Notes: generated by a model from the letters alone, not told the origin. Shown: positions 33,907 through 43,549, counted from the first letter of the stretch. The stretch is DNA of 64,000 bases from Halovenus marina (GCF_051414115.1 NZ_JBLKNZ010000001.1:1612001-1676000), one strand, 5' to 3'. Program-made: numbers and translations.

Positions 33907-34974
33907 TCATTCGCCAGTTGAAAACTGGGACTTCTGTTCAGCACTATTTTTGGACCCGCTTTTCGACGTAGATCTCGAAAGGTTTCCTTCCCGGACCGCC
34001 CGGCGGAGTCCGAACTCGGCGATGTTCCCGCCGTGCTCTGCCGTCCGGCGCAATCGGTCGAGAACGGGGATGACGCGCTCGGCGTTCGTCTCTGACGTGG
34101 ACAGTTGGTACGTACACGCCGTGATCTCTTCTCGGAGCGCATCGCGGGCATTCAGCGTCTCGTGGAGGGTATCGACACCGCCGTCGCCAACGAGCGCGTC
34201 CACCGACTCCGAGACGATTTGTCGAGACTGGGATGCGATCACGTCGATTTCGTCGCGCATCGACTGGTCGACGGATCCATCGATTCGTCGTACTGCCGTC
34301 CCGAGCGCTTCGGCGTGGTCTGCGACACGTTCCAGTTCGTGTGTCGCCGCCCACAGCTCGAACAGTTCGGGTCTGGTCAGTTCGAGCGCATCGACCTGGT
34401 CGAGGCGAGCGAGGCCCCGCGTGAATGTCCGGTCGATCATCGCGTACAGTCGGTCCGCCTGGTCGTCGCGGTCAGCCAGGCTCGCTGGCTCCGTCTCCCC
34501 GGTCAGCGGAGCTGTCGCGTCCCGATGCATCGAGAGCGCGACGAATTTGAGTTGCCGCACCGACTGACGGATCGACACCTCGTCGGCATCGAGCAGGGTG
34601 CGAACGCTGATCGACGTGTCGGATTCCTCGGCAATCGACACGCCGGGGAGGTTTCGGGCCACCTGATTGATGACTCGCCGCTGTTCGTTGGTGAACGTCT
34701 CCACTGCGTCGAACGTGACTTCCGTCGATCCTGCCGCGTACGCCGCCCGGAGCGTCCGTTCGAGTTCGTCTGCGTCGTCGGCTGTCACCGGGACCGTCAC
34801 CGCGCCGAGCATATCTTCCTCGCGTTCTCCGGTCTGAATGACGAGGATGCCGTCGATGTGGCTGTGGACGTTGACGGTGTCGCCGCGGTCGATGTCGCGT
34901 GATTCTGCCCACTCCTTCGGGAGCGAGACCATGTACGTTCCGCCGCCGACCGTCTGTACTTTGCGTGTGTCCAT
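33907..34974 (-). CDS. Phosphate uptake regulator: AbrB domain plus PhoU
   Basis: A 355-residue protein. Residues 1-45 form a SpoVT/AbrB swapped-hairpin DNA-binding domain (R-K-V-Q-T-V-G-G-G-T-Y-M-V-S-L-P-K-E-W), common in archaeal PhoU-like regulators. The rest is helical with two PhoU three-helix units. It follows phoU by 3 nt at the end of the pst operon. It probably senses PstSCAB status and controls transcription of phosphate genes, doing the job that PhoR/PhoB do in bacteria (inference). The C-terminal tail is basic and Ser-rich. Confidence 0.88.
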   Translation of the reverse strand: MDTRKVQTVGGGTYMVSLPKEWAESRDIDRGDTVNVHSHIDGILVIQTGEREEDMLGAVTVPVTADDADELERTLRAAYAAGSTEVTFDAVETFTNEQRRVINQVARNLPGVSIAEESDTSISVRTLLDADEVSIRQSVRQLKFVALSMHRDATAPLTGETEPASLADRDDQADRLYAMIDRTFTRGLARLDQVDALELTRPELFELWAATHELERVADHAEALGTAVRRIDGSVDQSMRDEIDVIASQSRQIVSESVDALVGDGGVDTLHETLNARDALREEITACTYQLSTSETNAERVIPVLDRLRRTAEHGGNIAEFGLRRAVREGNLSRSTSKSGSKNSAEQKSQFSTGE

Positions 34975-34977
34975 TAT

Positions 34978-35655
34978 TCAGTAGATGAGTTCGGGGTCGT
35001 TTTCGACCATGTACAGAGTGCGGGCCGCGATGTTCACCCCGTGGTCCGCGACGCGTTCGAGGTCTCTGATCGTCAACAGGACACTGGCGACGTCGTCGAG
35101 CAGTTGCTCGACCCTCCACTGCCGTTCCCGACCGCTCTCCCGTTCTATCAGGTCGCGTGTGACCGTCTCGCTTGCCTGCTGACTGAGCGCGTCGATGGCG
35201 TCGTCGCTCGCGACGATGTCCCGACAGGCCGCTGCGTCCCCCGTCTCGTAGGCACTGAGACTCCGTTCGAGGAGTTCTTTCGCGTCCTGACCAATCTCGT
35301 CGAGCGCGACCGGCGGGGCAAGATCGCGCGTGGACATGATCGCGTAGCCCGCGATGTTCGTCGCCAGATCTCCGACGCGTTCGATGTCAGTGAGGATCTT
35401 GAACGAGGCCGCCACGAAGCGCAGGTCGCTCGCGATGGGTTCCTGCAGCGCGAACAGTTCGATACAGTCGTCTTCGAGCGAGAGGTATCGTTCGTTTATC
35501 TCGTCGTCGCCGTCCATAACCTCGCGGGCCTGCGCCTCGTCACCGCTGTCCAGACACGAAAGCGCCGTATCGAGTCGCGTGACGACGAGATCACCCATCG
35601 CGACGACGTCCTCGCGGAGGGCATCGAGCGACTCCTGATAGGTTTCTCGTGCCAC
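34978..35655 (-). CDS. phoU: Phosphate signalling complex protein PhoU
   Basis: A 225-residue all-helical protein with two PhoU repeats; each has the acidic metal-binding E/D-x-x-x-D pattern (I-L-T-D-I-E-R-V-G-D-L-A-T-N-I-A and I-R-D-L-E-R-V-A-D-H-G-V-N-I-A). It starts at GTG 35655 (V-A-R-E-T-Y-Q), with GGTGA 6 nt before it; a GTG at 35664 overlapping the pstB stop is an alternative adding three residues. PhoU represses phosphate import through the Pst transporter when phosphate is plentiful. Tightly linked to pstB upstream and the AbrB-PhoU gene downstream. Confidence 0.92.
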   Translation of the reverse strand: MARETYQESLDALREDVVAMGDLVVTRLDTALSCLDSGDEAQAREVMDGDDEINERYLSLEDDCIELFALQEPIASDLRFVAASFKILTDIERVGDLATNIAGYAIMSTRDLAPPVALDEIGQDAKELLERSLSAYETGDAAACRDIVASDDAIDALSQQASETVTRDLIERESGRERQWRVEQLLDDVASVLLTIRDLERVADHGVNIAARTLYMVENDPELIY

Positions 35656-35660
35656 GGAAC

Positions 35661-36581
35661 TCACCCGAATTTGCCGGTGATGTAATCCTCGACACGCTGG
35701 CTCTCGGGGTTCTCGAACACCTGGTCCGTGTCGCCGTACTCGACGAGTTCGCCGCCGGTGAGGAAGACGGCGGTCTGGTCGGAGATGCGCGCCGCCTGCT
35801 GCATGTTGTGGGTGACGATGACGACCGTGTACTCCTCGGCGAGTTCCTCGATGAGGTCTTCGATCTTCGAGGTGGCGATCGGGTCGAGCGCAGAGGCGGG
35901 TTCGTCCATCAGGATGACTTCGGGGTCGACCGCGAGACACCGGGCGATACAGAGTCGCTGTTGCTGTCCGCCGGAGAGGCTCAGCGCGTTCGAATCGAGG
36001 CGGTCGTTCACCTCACTCCAGAGCGCCGAATCACGCAGGCAGCGCTCGACCAGTTCGTTTTCCTTCTCCCTGTCGTCGCGCCCGAGCAATCGCGGGACAA
36101 GTCCACGGTCGATGTCGCCGTGCTTGCGCGGACCGTAGGCAACGTTCGCTCGGATCGACTTCGGGAAGGGATTTGGGTGCTGAAACACCATGCCGATCCG
36201 CTTTCGAAGTTCGACCAGGTTGGCTCCCTCGTCGTAGATGTTCTGCCCGTTAAACGAGACCGACCCTTCTACACGGGCACCTTTGATCCGGTCGTTCATC
36301 CGGTTGAGACACCGGAGAAACGTGGACTTGCCACAGCCGGACGGGCCGATGAGCGCGGTCACACTCTCCTCGGGGATATCGATCGAGATATCCGTCAACG
36401 CGTGGTCGTCACCGTACCAAACGTTCAGATCCTCGACCGACAGCACCGGTTCGCCGGTAAAGGAGTACTGTCGCCACGATTCTTTCGTCTGTTCTTCGCT
36501 CTCTCCGGTGGTCGTCTCTGTCGTCGATACGTTCGATTCAGTGCTTTGCTTTGTCGCTGTGTCGAGACTTGTTTCTGTCAT
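35661..36581 (-). CDS. pstB: Phosphate ABC transporter ATP-binding protein PstB
   Basis: A 306-residue ATPase. After a 35-residue Thr/Ser/Glu-rich head come Walker A G-P-S-G-C-G-K-S-T, Q-loop V-F-Q-H-P-N-P-F-P, signature L-S-G-G-Q-Q-Q-R, Walker B V-I-L-M-D-E-P-A-S-A-L-D and the H-loop V-T-H-N-M-Q-Q-A. F-L-R-C-L-N-R-M-N-D is diagnostic of PstB. It powers high-affinity phosphate import. Its ATG overlaps the pstA stop by 4 nt. The start at 36581 removes an unrelated upstream in-frame stretch. Confidence 0.95.
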   Translation of the reverse strand: MTETSLDTATKQSTESNVSTTETTTGESEEQTKESWRQYSFTGEPVLSVEDLNVWYGDDHALTDISIDIPEESVTALIGPSGCGKSTFLRCLNRMNDRIKGARVEGSVSFNGQNIYDEGANLVELRKRIGMVFQHPNPFPKSIRANVAYGPRKHGDIDRGLVPRLLGRDDREKENELVERCLRDSALWSEVNDRLDSNALSLSGGQQQRLCIARCLAVDPEVILMDEPASALDPIATSKIEDLIEELAEEYTVVIVTHNMQQAARISDQTAVFLTGGELVEYGDTDQVFENPESQRVEDYITGKFG

Positions 36582-38767
36582 TGGTGCAGTTTCTTCCTGA
36601 AGTAGCGTCTGGTTGCGATACCCATGCCGAAGAACATGAGGACGACACCGATCAGCACGAGCGTCGTTCCCCAGCCGAAGGACTCCTCGGCACCGACACC
36701 GGCGGTGATGACCGCGTACAGTTGATACGGCAGTGCGCTCGCGCGTTCGAGCAGTGCGGGATTGGAGACGTGAACGAAGGGTGCCTGCGCGCTCAGGTCG
36801 AACGCGAAACTCGAGAGCACGCCCGGCCCGGCGTTCGGGAAGTTCGGCCCGTTGAGCACGAGCAGTAGCGGCGCGGTCTCGCCTGCGATTCGGCCGACAC
36901 CGAGGATCACGCCCGTCGTGATCCCCGGTATCGCCGCCGGGATGACGACGCTCCGGATCGTTTCCCACTTCGAGACGCCTAATGCCGCGCTCGCGTCCCT
37001 GTACTCGTCGGGAACGCTTTTCATCGCTTCCCTGCTCGTGATGAGCACGAGTGGGAGCAGCATGAACCCGAGTACGAGTTGCGCGGCGAAGATGGAGGGG
37101 CTCCCGCCGAATCTCGGCACGAGGAAGGCGAGGCCGAACAGGCCAAAGACGATGCTCGGCGTGCTCCAGAGGCCATTTGTCGCGATATCGACTGCCTGCG
37201 TGAACATGCTATCCTCGGCGTATTCGGTGAGATAGACGGCAGCACCGACGGCAAGCGGCACCGCAAACAGCACGGCACCAATAACGAGCCAGATGGTTCC
37301 AAACATCGCGGGCATCACGCCGATCTGGATCCCGAGTCCCTGCGAGGCGTTCATCACGAACGGCCAGTCGATCGTGCCGCCCGCGGTCAGCCCGACGGGA
37401 CCGAGTTCCAGTGGATAGCCGGTGATTGTGACGTGGAGACAGGCGACGACGAACGCGCTCAATCCCATCGTCACGCTGTGCGACAGCGGCGGTAGCCATG
37501 GCCGCGTGAGCGAGGCACTCGACCGCCGGTCCAGTCCGTGAACGACGAGCAATCCGACGGCCACACCGCCGACGAGAAAGACGAGCGAACGCACGACTGC
37601 GATACCGCCGACGGCGAGTTCACCGCTGCTGAAGACCTCTATCAGTGCGGTCGCGGCCAGTATGCCGAGGCCGACCCGTCGGATCAACTCGGCAGTACGT
37701 CCCCGATCCGACTCGGGTGCCCACGTGGGCGTCGACCGCCGGGCTAGCAGCAGGAACAGCGCCCCGACGAACAGTCCAATAAGCGCACCGACAGTGGTCG
37801 TCGGGGCTATCGTGACCGCGTTTCTCGTTACAGACTGGTTCGTGGCGATGATGTACGAGAATCCGACTGCGCCCAGCGCGAGCAGCGACGCCACGGTGAG
37901 GTGCACGAACGCGAGGACTCTGCCAGCGCCTCGGGTCACTCCGGGGTTGACATGGCCATGGCGGACCAGCAACACGAGCGAACTCAACACGAGCAGGAGT
38001 GCCGTTCCAGCACCGACAGTGAGATTTTCGAGCACGACCATGATGCCGCGCTGGAAGACAAACACCAGCAGATAGACGAGCACCGAGAGAACCAGCATCA
38101 CGACGAGTGAGATGAGCATGAAGGCACCGTTCTGCCTGCCCTGCATGCCGAATCCGTCGTACGCCGACGCCCCGGCCCAGCCGGCCAGCAGACTCGACAC
38201 CATCGTGAGAATCGGGATCACGAGGGTGCCGGGGATGGTGGCGTCGAACGCGTTTGGTTCCCACGTCCATTCCGGCGCGATCACACCCGTCAGAACGAAC
38301 AGGCCAACGAGGCCGATGAAGACAGCAGCGGGGAGTGTTCCACCGACATCCTCGCGTGCGATGAGTGTCAGGTAGCCAGCACCGACACCGATCGGAAGGG
38401 CAACCAGCCAGCCGAGCCACCCGAGTCCAACGGTGTTACTCGCCACCAGTCCGGCGGTGACCGTCCAGATGACGAGCTGGCTGAAACCGACACCGAGTCC
38501 GGGCGTGCTATCGGGCGTGGTTCGAACGGCTCCCCAGCGTGAAAACACACCGAGCGCGCCCGATGCGATGCCGAGTGCGAGCACGCCAGCGCCGAAGTAG
38601 TACGGGGCAGAGACGCCAGCGACAACCCCCTCGACGGGGACCCATCCAAACAGTGTCGCCGCTCCGAGGACGAACGCGAGGAAGGCCCCGGCCACGACAG
38701 CCATCGCAAACCGTTCGTAGGTTGTTCCGCCGTCGTCAACGAGTCGGACTGCGTACGCGTCACTCAT
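36578..38767 (-). CDS. pstA: Phosphate ABC transporter permease PstA, with long N-terminal membrane extension
   Basis: A 729-residue membrane protein, far longer than the usual 280-300. The C-terminal part (about 435-729) is a PstA permease: A-V-Y-L-T-E-Y-A near the start and the coupling-loop sequence E-A-M-K-S-V-P-D-E-Y-R-D-A-S-A-A-L-G. The first 430 residues add roughly ten or more hydrophobic helices with no recognised domain. The extension may regulate or stabilise the complex. Overlaps pstC and pstB by 4 nt on either side. Confidence 0.9.
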   Translation of the reverse strand: MSDAYAVRLVDDGGTTYERFAMAVVAGAFLAFVLGAATLFGWVPVEGVVAGVSAPYYFGAGVLALGIASGALGVFSRWGAVRTTPDSTPGLGVGFSQLVIWTVTAGLVASNTVGLGWLGWLVALPIGVGAGYLTLIAREDVGGTLPAAVFIGLVGLFVLTGVIAPEWTWEPNAFDATIPGTLVIPILTMVSSLLAGWAGASAYDGFGMQGRQNGAFMLISLVVMLVLSVLVYLLVFVFQRGIMVVLENLTVGAGTALLLVLSSLVLLVRHGHVNPGVTRGAGRVLAFVHLTVASLLALGAVGFSYIIATNQSVTRNAVTIAPTTTVGALIGLFVGALFLLLARRSTPTWAPESDRGRTAELIRRVGLGILAATALIEVFSSGELAVGGIAVVRSLVFLVGGVAVGLLVVHGLDRRSSASLTRPWLPPLSHSVTMGLSAFVVACLHVTITGYPLELGPVGLTAGGTIDWPFVMNASQGLGIQIGVMPAMFGTIWLVIGAVLFAVPLAVGAAVYLTEYAEDSMFTQAVDIATNGLWSTPSIVFGLFGLAFLVPRFGGSPSIFAAQLVLGFMLLPLVLITSREAMKSVPDEYRDASAALGVSKWETIRSVVIPAAIPGITTGVILGVGRIAGETAPLLLVLNGPNFPNAGPGVLSSFAFDLSAQAPFVHVSNPALLERASALPYQLYAVITAGVGAEESFGWGTTLVLIGVVLMFFGMGIATRRYFRKKLHQ

Positions 38768-40083
38768 TGTCCACCCTCCAATTTTCGGTGCATTCGCTGT
38801 TCGATGAGCTGTGACACGACACCGAGTCCGGTGACGATCACCATCAGAATGACCCCGGCTGCGAACAGTCCGCTCCAGAATAGCTGTCCGGGCGTGACGT
38901 GTCCGTAACTTGAGGCGATAAACGTCGTCAGCGTCTCGGTGCTGTCGAAGACGTTGTACGACGAGGGTTGGGGCATTCGGCGGCTGTGGGAGATCATGAC
39001 TGTCGCCGCCATCGTCTCGCCGATGGCTCGACCGATCCCGAGCAACACTGCCGCAGAGATGCCGGAGAAGGCAGTCGGTATCGAGACACTTTTCATCGTC
39101 TGCCAGTCAGTCGCACCCATCGCCGCCGACCCGTCTTTCATCGATTCTGGGACGGCCGACAGGGCGTCTTCTGCCACCGAGATGACCGTCGGCAGCGCCA
39201 TGAACCCGATGATGAGACCGATAGCAAACAGCGCGCCGGGGTTGACCGAGAGGAGATTTCCGACGTAGGGATTGATGACAGTAAAGCCGATGAAGCCGTA
39301 CACGATCGACGGGATGCCCGCGAGCAGTTCCACCGCTGGCTTGACGATATCGCGAAGCCAGATAGGGGCGATGTCGCTGATGAACAGCGCGCCAGCGATC
39401 CCGAACGGTGCCGCCACAAGGATGGCGACGAAGGTTGTGAGCGCAGTCCCCCAGATCATCGGGACCAGCGAATACTCAGTCTGACTGGGTTGCCACTCCT
39501 TCACCTCGAACGGTGAGATGAGACCGAATCCAAGCTCCTGAAATGCGGGCACGGCCTCGAGCACCAGAAAGACCGCGATGAGCCCCAGCGTCAGGAGCGT
39601 GGCCGCGGTCATGAAAAACGTCAGCATCTTCGCGGTCAGCGCCTGTCTGCTGACCCATCCGACGCCGCTGACGATCAGGAAGCCATACAGCAGCGTTGTC
39701 GTCCACACCGATTGGCGGAGAAACGCCGCGAAGACGACGGTTATCAGCAGCATCTGTGCGAGTACGAGAGCGAGACTCAGACGGTCGAGGTCAGCGCCAC
39801 GCCGGAGCAGCGACTCGGTCTGTTCCCGGAATCGCCACGTTATCACCTCGGCCGCGCCCGTGAGTAGAAAGCTGTACAGGAGCGGCCTGGTCCAGTCAGA
39901 CTGGCGGAGAACTGCGACGACGACACCGGCCAGAAACAGGACCTGTAGGGCTGCGAACAGCCAGTGTGCGAGTACGAGTCCGAGACGCAAACGCCCCTCC
40001 GCTTTTGCCTCCTGAAGCGTCGAGACAAGCGTCGCTCTCGGCTGTCGAACGAACGTCAGTATGTTTGTCAGTATATGAAACAT
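38764..40083 (-). CDS. pstC: Phosphate ABC transporter permease PstC
   Basis: A 439-residue permease. The first about 130 residues hold extra helices; from about 140 the protein follows PstC: L-I-S-P-F-E-V-K-E-W, F-I-S-D-I-A-P, L-A-G-I-P-S-I-V-Y-G-F-I-G and the coupling loop A-L-S-A-V-P-E-S-M-K-D-G-S-A-A-M-G-A. It pairs with PstA to form the phosphate channel. Starts 44 nt after the binding-protein gene and overlaps pstA by 4 nt. Confidence 0.94.
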   Translation of the reverse strand: MFHILTNILTFVRQPRATLVSTLQEAKAEGRLRLGLVLAHWLFAALQVLFLAGVVVAVLRQSDWTRPLLYSFLLTGAAEVITWRFREQTESLLRRGADLDRLSLALVLAQMLLITVVFAAFLRQSVWTTTLLYGFLIVSGVGWVSRQALTAKMLTFFMTAATLLTLGLIAVFLVLEAVPAFQELGFGLISPFEVKEWQPSQTEYSLVPMIWGTALTTFVAILVAAPFGIAGALFISDIAPIWLRDIVKPAVELLAGIPSIVYGFIGFTVINPYVGNLLSVNPGALFAIGLIIGFMALPTVISVAEDALSAVPESMKDGSAAMGATDWQTMKSVSIPTAFSGISAAVLLGIGRAIGETMAATVMISHSRRMPQPSSYNVFDSTETLTTFIASSYGHVTPGQLFWSGLFAAGVILMVIVTGLGVVSQLIEQRMHRKLEGGQ

Positions 40084-40126
40084 GATGTAAAGTCGCTCGT
40101 CGGCGAGACGACTGTCGTAGCCTGAA

Positions 40127-41347
40127 TCAGGCCTGGTCAGCCAGCTTCGCCCGCTCTTCTTCGCGTCGCTCCGGCGGGAGTTTGAAGTAGTTGTTCGGCT
40201 CGACGAAGTACTGCTGGCCGAACTCCGAGAGAATCATGTTGAGGAAGGCACTCTCGCGTCGGTCGGTGCCCTCCCACGTGTAGCAGTGCAGGTCGCGGCT
40301 GAGCGGGTACTCCTTCGCACCGAGGTTCTTGCCGTACTCGTAGAGTGTCCCGTCGAGTTCGAGTCCGATCGGTGGCGTCGCGCCATCGGGCTCGACGAAC
40401 GCTAATGCGATGTACGCGATTGCGTTGTCGTTTTGCTCGACTAGCCGTGCGACCTGCTGGTTCTGTCCGCGGCGGACGTCCGGCTCGATCGGCTCCTCGG
40501 GGTCGCCGTAGAGGTTGGCTCTGAACGCGGTGTCGGTCCCCGAGTCCTGAGCGCGCCCGATCGCGTAGATGTCCTGGTCCGGGCCACCGAGTTCGCTCCA
40601 GTTCGTGATCTCCTGTTTGTAGATCGCACGGAGCTGGTCGCCCGTGACCTGCGTCACGCCCGCGTCGTAGATCTCTCGGCTCACGACGACCGGCTGACCG
40701 TCGACGCCGACGACGTGGTCGACGATGTTGTCGAGTGCCTCGTGGTCGCTCCCGAGGATGGATTCGGCCGTCGAACTCGCGTCACCGATGTCGACGCGCT
40801 CGTTGATGACCCCCTCGACGCCCGTCCCGGAGTGGCTGAGTGCGACCTGCGCCTGGAAGGGCGGGACGCTTCGCGTCTCGGTCGGCTCGAACCCGTAGAG
40901 GCTGGCGAAGTAATCCGCGAGGTTCATGTCCGTGTCGATGTCGTACTGGCCGGGACCCCAGTACTCCTGGTCGTCTGCTGGCGGGTTCCCGTTCCACAGC
41001 GACGAGGCCAGGTTGGTGATCGGGTAGACGGTCGAGGAACCGTCCGCCGTCACCGGGGCGATGTCCTCGTCCTCGTCGGACATCTGCTCACTGCCGTCGT
41101 CGCCGCTGCCGTCTCCCGAGCCGTCACCGCTGCCGTCGCTCGATTCCGGAGTGCTGGATCCGTCACCACTGGTTGTTTCGGAATCGTCACCGCTTCCGTC
41201 TCCGGAGCTGTCACCGCTTCCGTCGCCATCGTCTGAGCCATCGTTGCTCGAACAGCCAGCGAGCGCCGTGGCACCGACGGCACCCGAGGCCACCAGGAAT
41301 TTACGTCGCGATGCGAAGTCAGACAGACGCTCTGAGTCTTGCGCCAT
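40127..41347 (-). CDS. pstS: Phosphate-binding lipoprotein PstS
   Basis: A 406-residue binding protein. The signal has S-R-R-K-F-L (Tat) and lipobox A-L-A-G-C, so it is anchored outside the cell. Residues about 32-95 are an extremely acidic Asp/Gly/Ser-rich linker built of short D-G-S-G repeats. The domain that follows has A-D-G-S-S-T-V-Y-P-I, S-H-S-G-T-G-V-E-G and R-A-Q-D-S-G-T-D-T-A, all typical phosphate-contact loops of PstS. It feeds phosphate to PstCAB. ATG 41347 preferred to the adjacent GTG. First gene of the operon. Confidence 0.94.
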   Translation of the reverse strand: MAQDSERLSDFASRRKFLVASGAVGATALAGCSSNDGSDDGDGSGDSSGDGSGDDSETTSGDGSSTPESSDGSGDGSGDGSGDDGSEQMSDEDEDIAPVTADGSSTVYPITNLASSLWNGNPPADDQEYWGPGQYDIDTDMNLADYFASLYGFEPTETRSVPPFQAQVALSHSGTGVEGVINERVDIGDASSTAESILGSDHEALDNIVDHVVGVDGQPVVVSREIYDAGVTQVTGDQLRAIYKQEITNWSELGGPDQDIYAIGRAQDSGTDTAFRANLYGDPEEPIEPDVRRGQNQQVARLVEQNDNAIAYIALAFVEPDGATPPIGLELDGTLYEYGKNLGAKEYPLSRDLHCYTWEGTDRRESAFLNMILSEFGQQYFVEPNNYFKLPPERREEERAKLADQA

Positions 41348-41380
41348 CACCTGTGTAGAGAGAGAAGAGGGTAAAAGCGG

Positions 41381-41389
41381 TTTATAATA
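41381..41389 (-). promoter_or_regulatory. TATA box of the pst operon
   Basis: TATTATAAA on the minus strand, centred about 38 nt before the pstS ATG, implying a leader of some 10-15 nt. The 289-nt gap to the divergent aldo/keto reductase gene also holds other AT-rich patches (around 41395 and 41461-41502), but no clear phosphate-box palindrome is seen. Confidence 0.5.
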
Positions 41390-41636
41390 GGGGTATAGAT
41401 GCCTACGAGCGGTACGTTCTGTTCTGATCCGAGTAGAGGTCGCTGTATCGCTGGAGAGTGCTATATACCACTCAGTCCAGATATAGTGTCTATAAAGATA
41501 GGTCGCGGACCGGATCGTCCCTGACGGAACGGCAGAGGCTACACCGTCAACTCGACGGACGCTCGGGTATGCCGAACCAGATCGCGACGGGCACGCGAGT
41601 CGACGGGTACAAATCCGCAGTGGCAGACATGATCGT

Positions 41637-42392
41637 ATGAACTTGCCACGACTCGGATTGGGAACGATGGGAATTACAGACCCCGAAGCGATAGCGACTG
41701 CAATCGACGTGGGCTACCGGCATCTCGACACCGCGCAAATCTACGACAACGAGGCTGTCGTCGGTGAGGGAATCGCTCGCGCCGACGTCGACCGCGGCGA
41801 ACTCGTCGTGGCGACGAAACTCTGGGTCGACCAACTCGACCGAGTGCGCGAAAGCACCGTCGAGAGTCTCGACCGACTCGGACTCGACGCCGTGGACCTC
41901 CTGTACGTACATCGGCCGCGCGGGAAATACGACCCCGAATCGACGCTTCCGGCGCTTGCGGACCTGCAGGCCGACGGACTGGTCGACGAGATCGCGGTCA
42001 GTAACTTCGAACTGGATGATTTGAACCGCTTTATCGACGTGCTGGAGCGCCCCCCTGCGGCCAATCAGGTCGAGTACCATCCGCGCTTTCAGCCCGAAGA
42101 CCGACTGGAACACGCTCGCGAACACGAGTATCCACTCGTCGCCTACTCGCCGCTGTACGACGGACGCGTCGGCGACGTGGATGCCGTCGTCGAGGTGGCG
42201 GCCCGCCACGACATCACGCCCGAACAGGCCAGTCTGGCGTGGCTCCTCGAAAAGGGGATTCACCCGATCCCGAAAGCATCCAGCCGCGAACATCTCGAAG
42301 CGAATCTCGCGGCACAGTCCGTCGACCTCGACCCCGAAGACGTCGCGGCCATCGACGGCGTCGAACGCGAAGACGAACTGTACCCGGAGTGA
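41637..42392 (+). CDS. Aldo/keto reductase 1
   Basis: A 251-residue NADPH-dependent (beta/alpha)8 reductase. Catalytic tetrad positions are visible: Asp and Tyr in G-Y-R-H-L-D-T-A-Q-I-Y-D-N-E, Lys in V-V-A-T-K-L-W, His in L-L-Y-V-H-R-P. The coenzyme-binding end is I-P-K-A-S-S-R-E-H-L. It reduces aldehydes or ketones; physiological substrate unknown. Length is slightly short of the usual 270-280. It is the first gene of the right-hand divergent unit facing pst, and a second family member lies about 1.2 kb downstream. Confidence 0.9.
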   Translation: MNLPRLGLGTMGITDPEAIATAIDVGYRHLDTAQIYDNEAVVGEGIARADVDRGELVVATKLWVDQLDRVRESTVESLDRLGLDAVDLLYVHRPRGKYDPESTLPALADLQADGLVDEIAVSNFELDDLNRFIDVLERPPAANQVEYHPRFQPEDRLEHAREHEYPLVAYSPLYDGRVGDVDAVVEVAARHDITPEQASLAWLLEKGIHPIPKASSREHLEANLAAQSVDLDPEDVAAIDGVEREDELYPE

Positions 42393-42460
42393 CGTCGCGA
42401 ACTTCGCTCGCCACCACAGTACCCAAATACTGATAGGATCCAGCGCGCAAGCACAGAGCG

Positions 42461-43549
42461 ATGGATCCACTCGAACAGGTCGACGTCGAGACGATTCTCG
42501 CTGGGCACAGCGATCCGATCGAGTCCCCGCTGCAGGAGGAACTCGCAGCGTATCCACTCGACTGCATCGGGACGGAGTACCCACACCATCAGCGCGCTAC
42601 GGAGGGTCCCGATTCGATGACCAAGCCGAGCGAGCAACATCCGGTCTTCTTTGGCTGTTTCGACTGGCACTCTGCGGTACACAGTCACTGGTGTCTGATT
42701 CGCCAGCTTCGCCTGTTTGCAGACCACCCTCGCAGCGCGGATATTGTCGAGCGTCTCGACGACCGGTTCACCCCAGCGAACGTCGAGGGTGAACTCGCCT
42801 ACTTCGAGGAAAACCCGACCTTCGAGAAACCCTACGGGTGGGCATGGCTGCTCCGGCTCGTCGCAGAGCTTTCGCTGTGGGACACAGAGCACGCAATCGC
42901 GTGGCGGGAGTCGCTCGAACCGCTCGAATCTCGGATCGTCTCACTGGTGCGCGAGGAGTTTCTCACACAGGATCGCCCGTTCCGAGTCGGGACGCATCAC
43001 AACTCTGCGTTCGCGCTTGGATTCGTCCTCGACTACGCCGCGGTGACGGACGACGATTCGCTTGCGACTGCTGCGGCACAGACAGCACGGGCGTTCTATC
43101 AGGACGACCAGGCCTATCCCGTCGAGTACGAACCGATGGGCTGGGACTTCCTCTCCCCGGCGCTGACCGAGGCTGACCTGATGCGTCGAGTGCTCACTCC
43201 CGACGCGTTCATCGAGTGGGTCGACGACTTCTTCCCGGACCTGACGAGCGCTCCCTACGACACGATTCTGGATCCGGTTGACGTCGACCCCGACCCCGAC
43301 GAGGGGGTCGCGCTCCATCTGGTCGGGATGAACCTCTCGAAAGCGTGGTGTCTGGTCGGCCTCGCCGAATCGCTTCCCGAACACCGGTACAGCGACCTGT
43401 TCACAGCGAGCGCACGGCGGCACGCACGCGCTGGCATCGAGCTGGCGTTTACAGACGACTACGCTGGATCACACTGGCTGTCGTCGTTCGTCCTGTATCT
43501 GCTGACGAGAAACGACGGTGGCATCGCGGTCGACGTGGTCTCCAAGTGA
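42461..43549 (+). CDS. DUF2891 family protein
   Basis: A 362-residue soluble protein. H-P-V-F-F-G-C-F-D-W-H-S-A-V-H-S-H-W near residue 60 and H-H-N-S-A-F-A-L-G near 183 are characteristic; N-L-S-K-A-W-C and S-H-W-L-S-S-F come later. The His-rich loops on an all-helical (alpha/alpha-barrel-like) pattern suggest a metal- or sugar-binding site, but no activity is established for DUF2891. It lies between two aldo/keto reductases on the same strand, with 68 and 91 nt gaps. Confidence 0.85.
   Translation: MDPLEQVDVETILAGHSDPIESPLQEELAAYPLDCIGTEYPHHQRATEGPDSMTKPSEQHPVFFGCFDWHSAVHSHWCLIRQLRLFADHPRSADIVERLDDRFTPANVEGELAYFEENPTFEKPYGWAWLLRLVAELSLWDTEHAIAWRESLEPLESRIVSLVREEFLTQDRPFRVGTHHNSAFALGFVLDYAAVTDDDSLATAAAQTARAFYQDDQAYPVEYEPMGWDFLSPALTEADLMRRVLTPDAFIEWVDDFFPDLTSAPYDTILDPVDVDPDPDEGVALHLVGMNLSKAWCLVGLAESLPEHRYSDLFTASARRHARAGIELAFTDDYAGSHWLSSFVLYLLTRNDGGIAVDVVSK

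Noticed and set aside
33914..33928. Hairpin CCAGTT-GAA-AACTGG at the end of the AbrB-PhoU gene
   Set aside because: It lies inside the coding sequence near its stop, is short, and has no following T-run on the coding strand.
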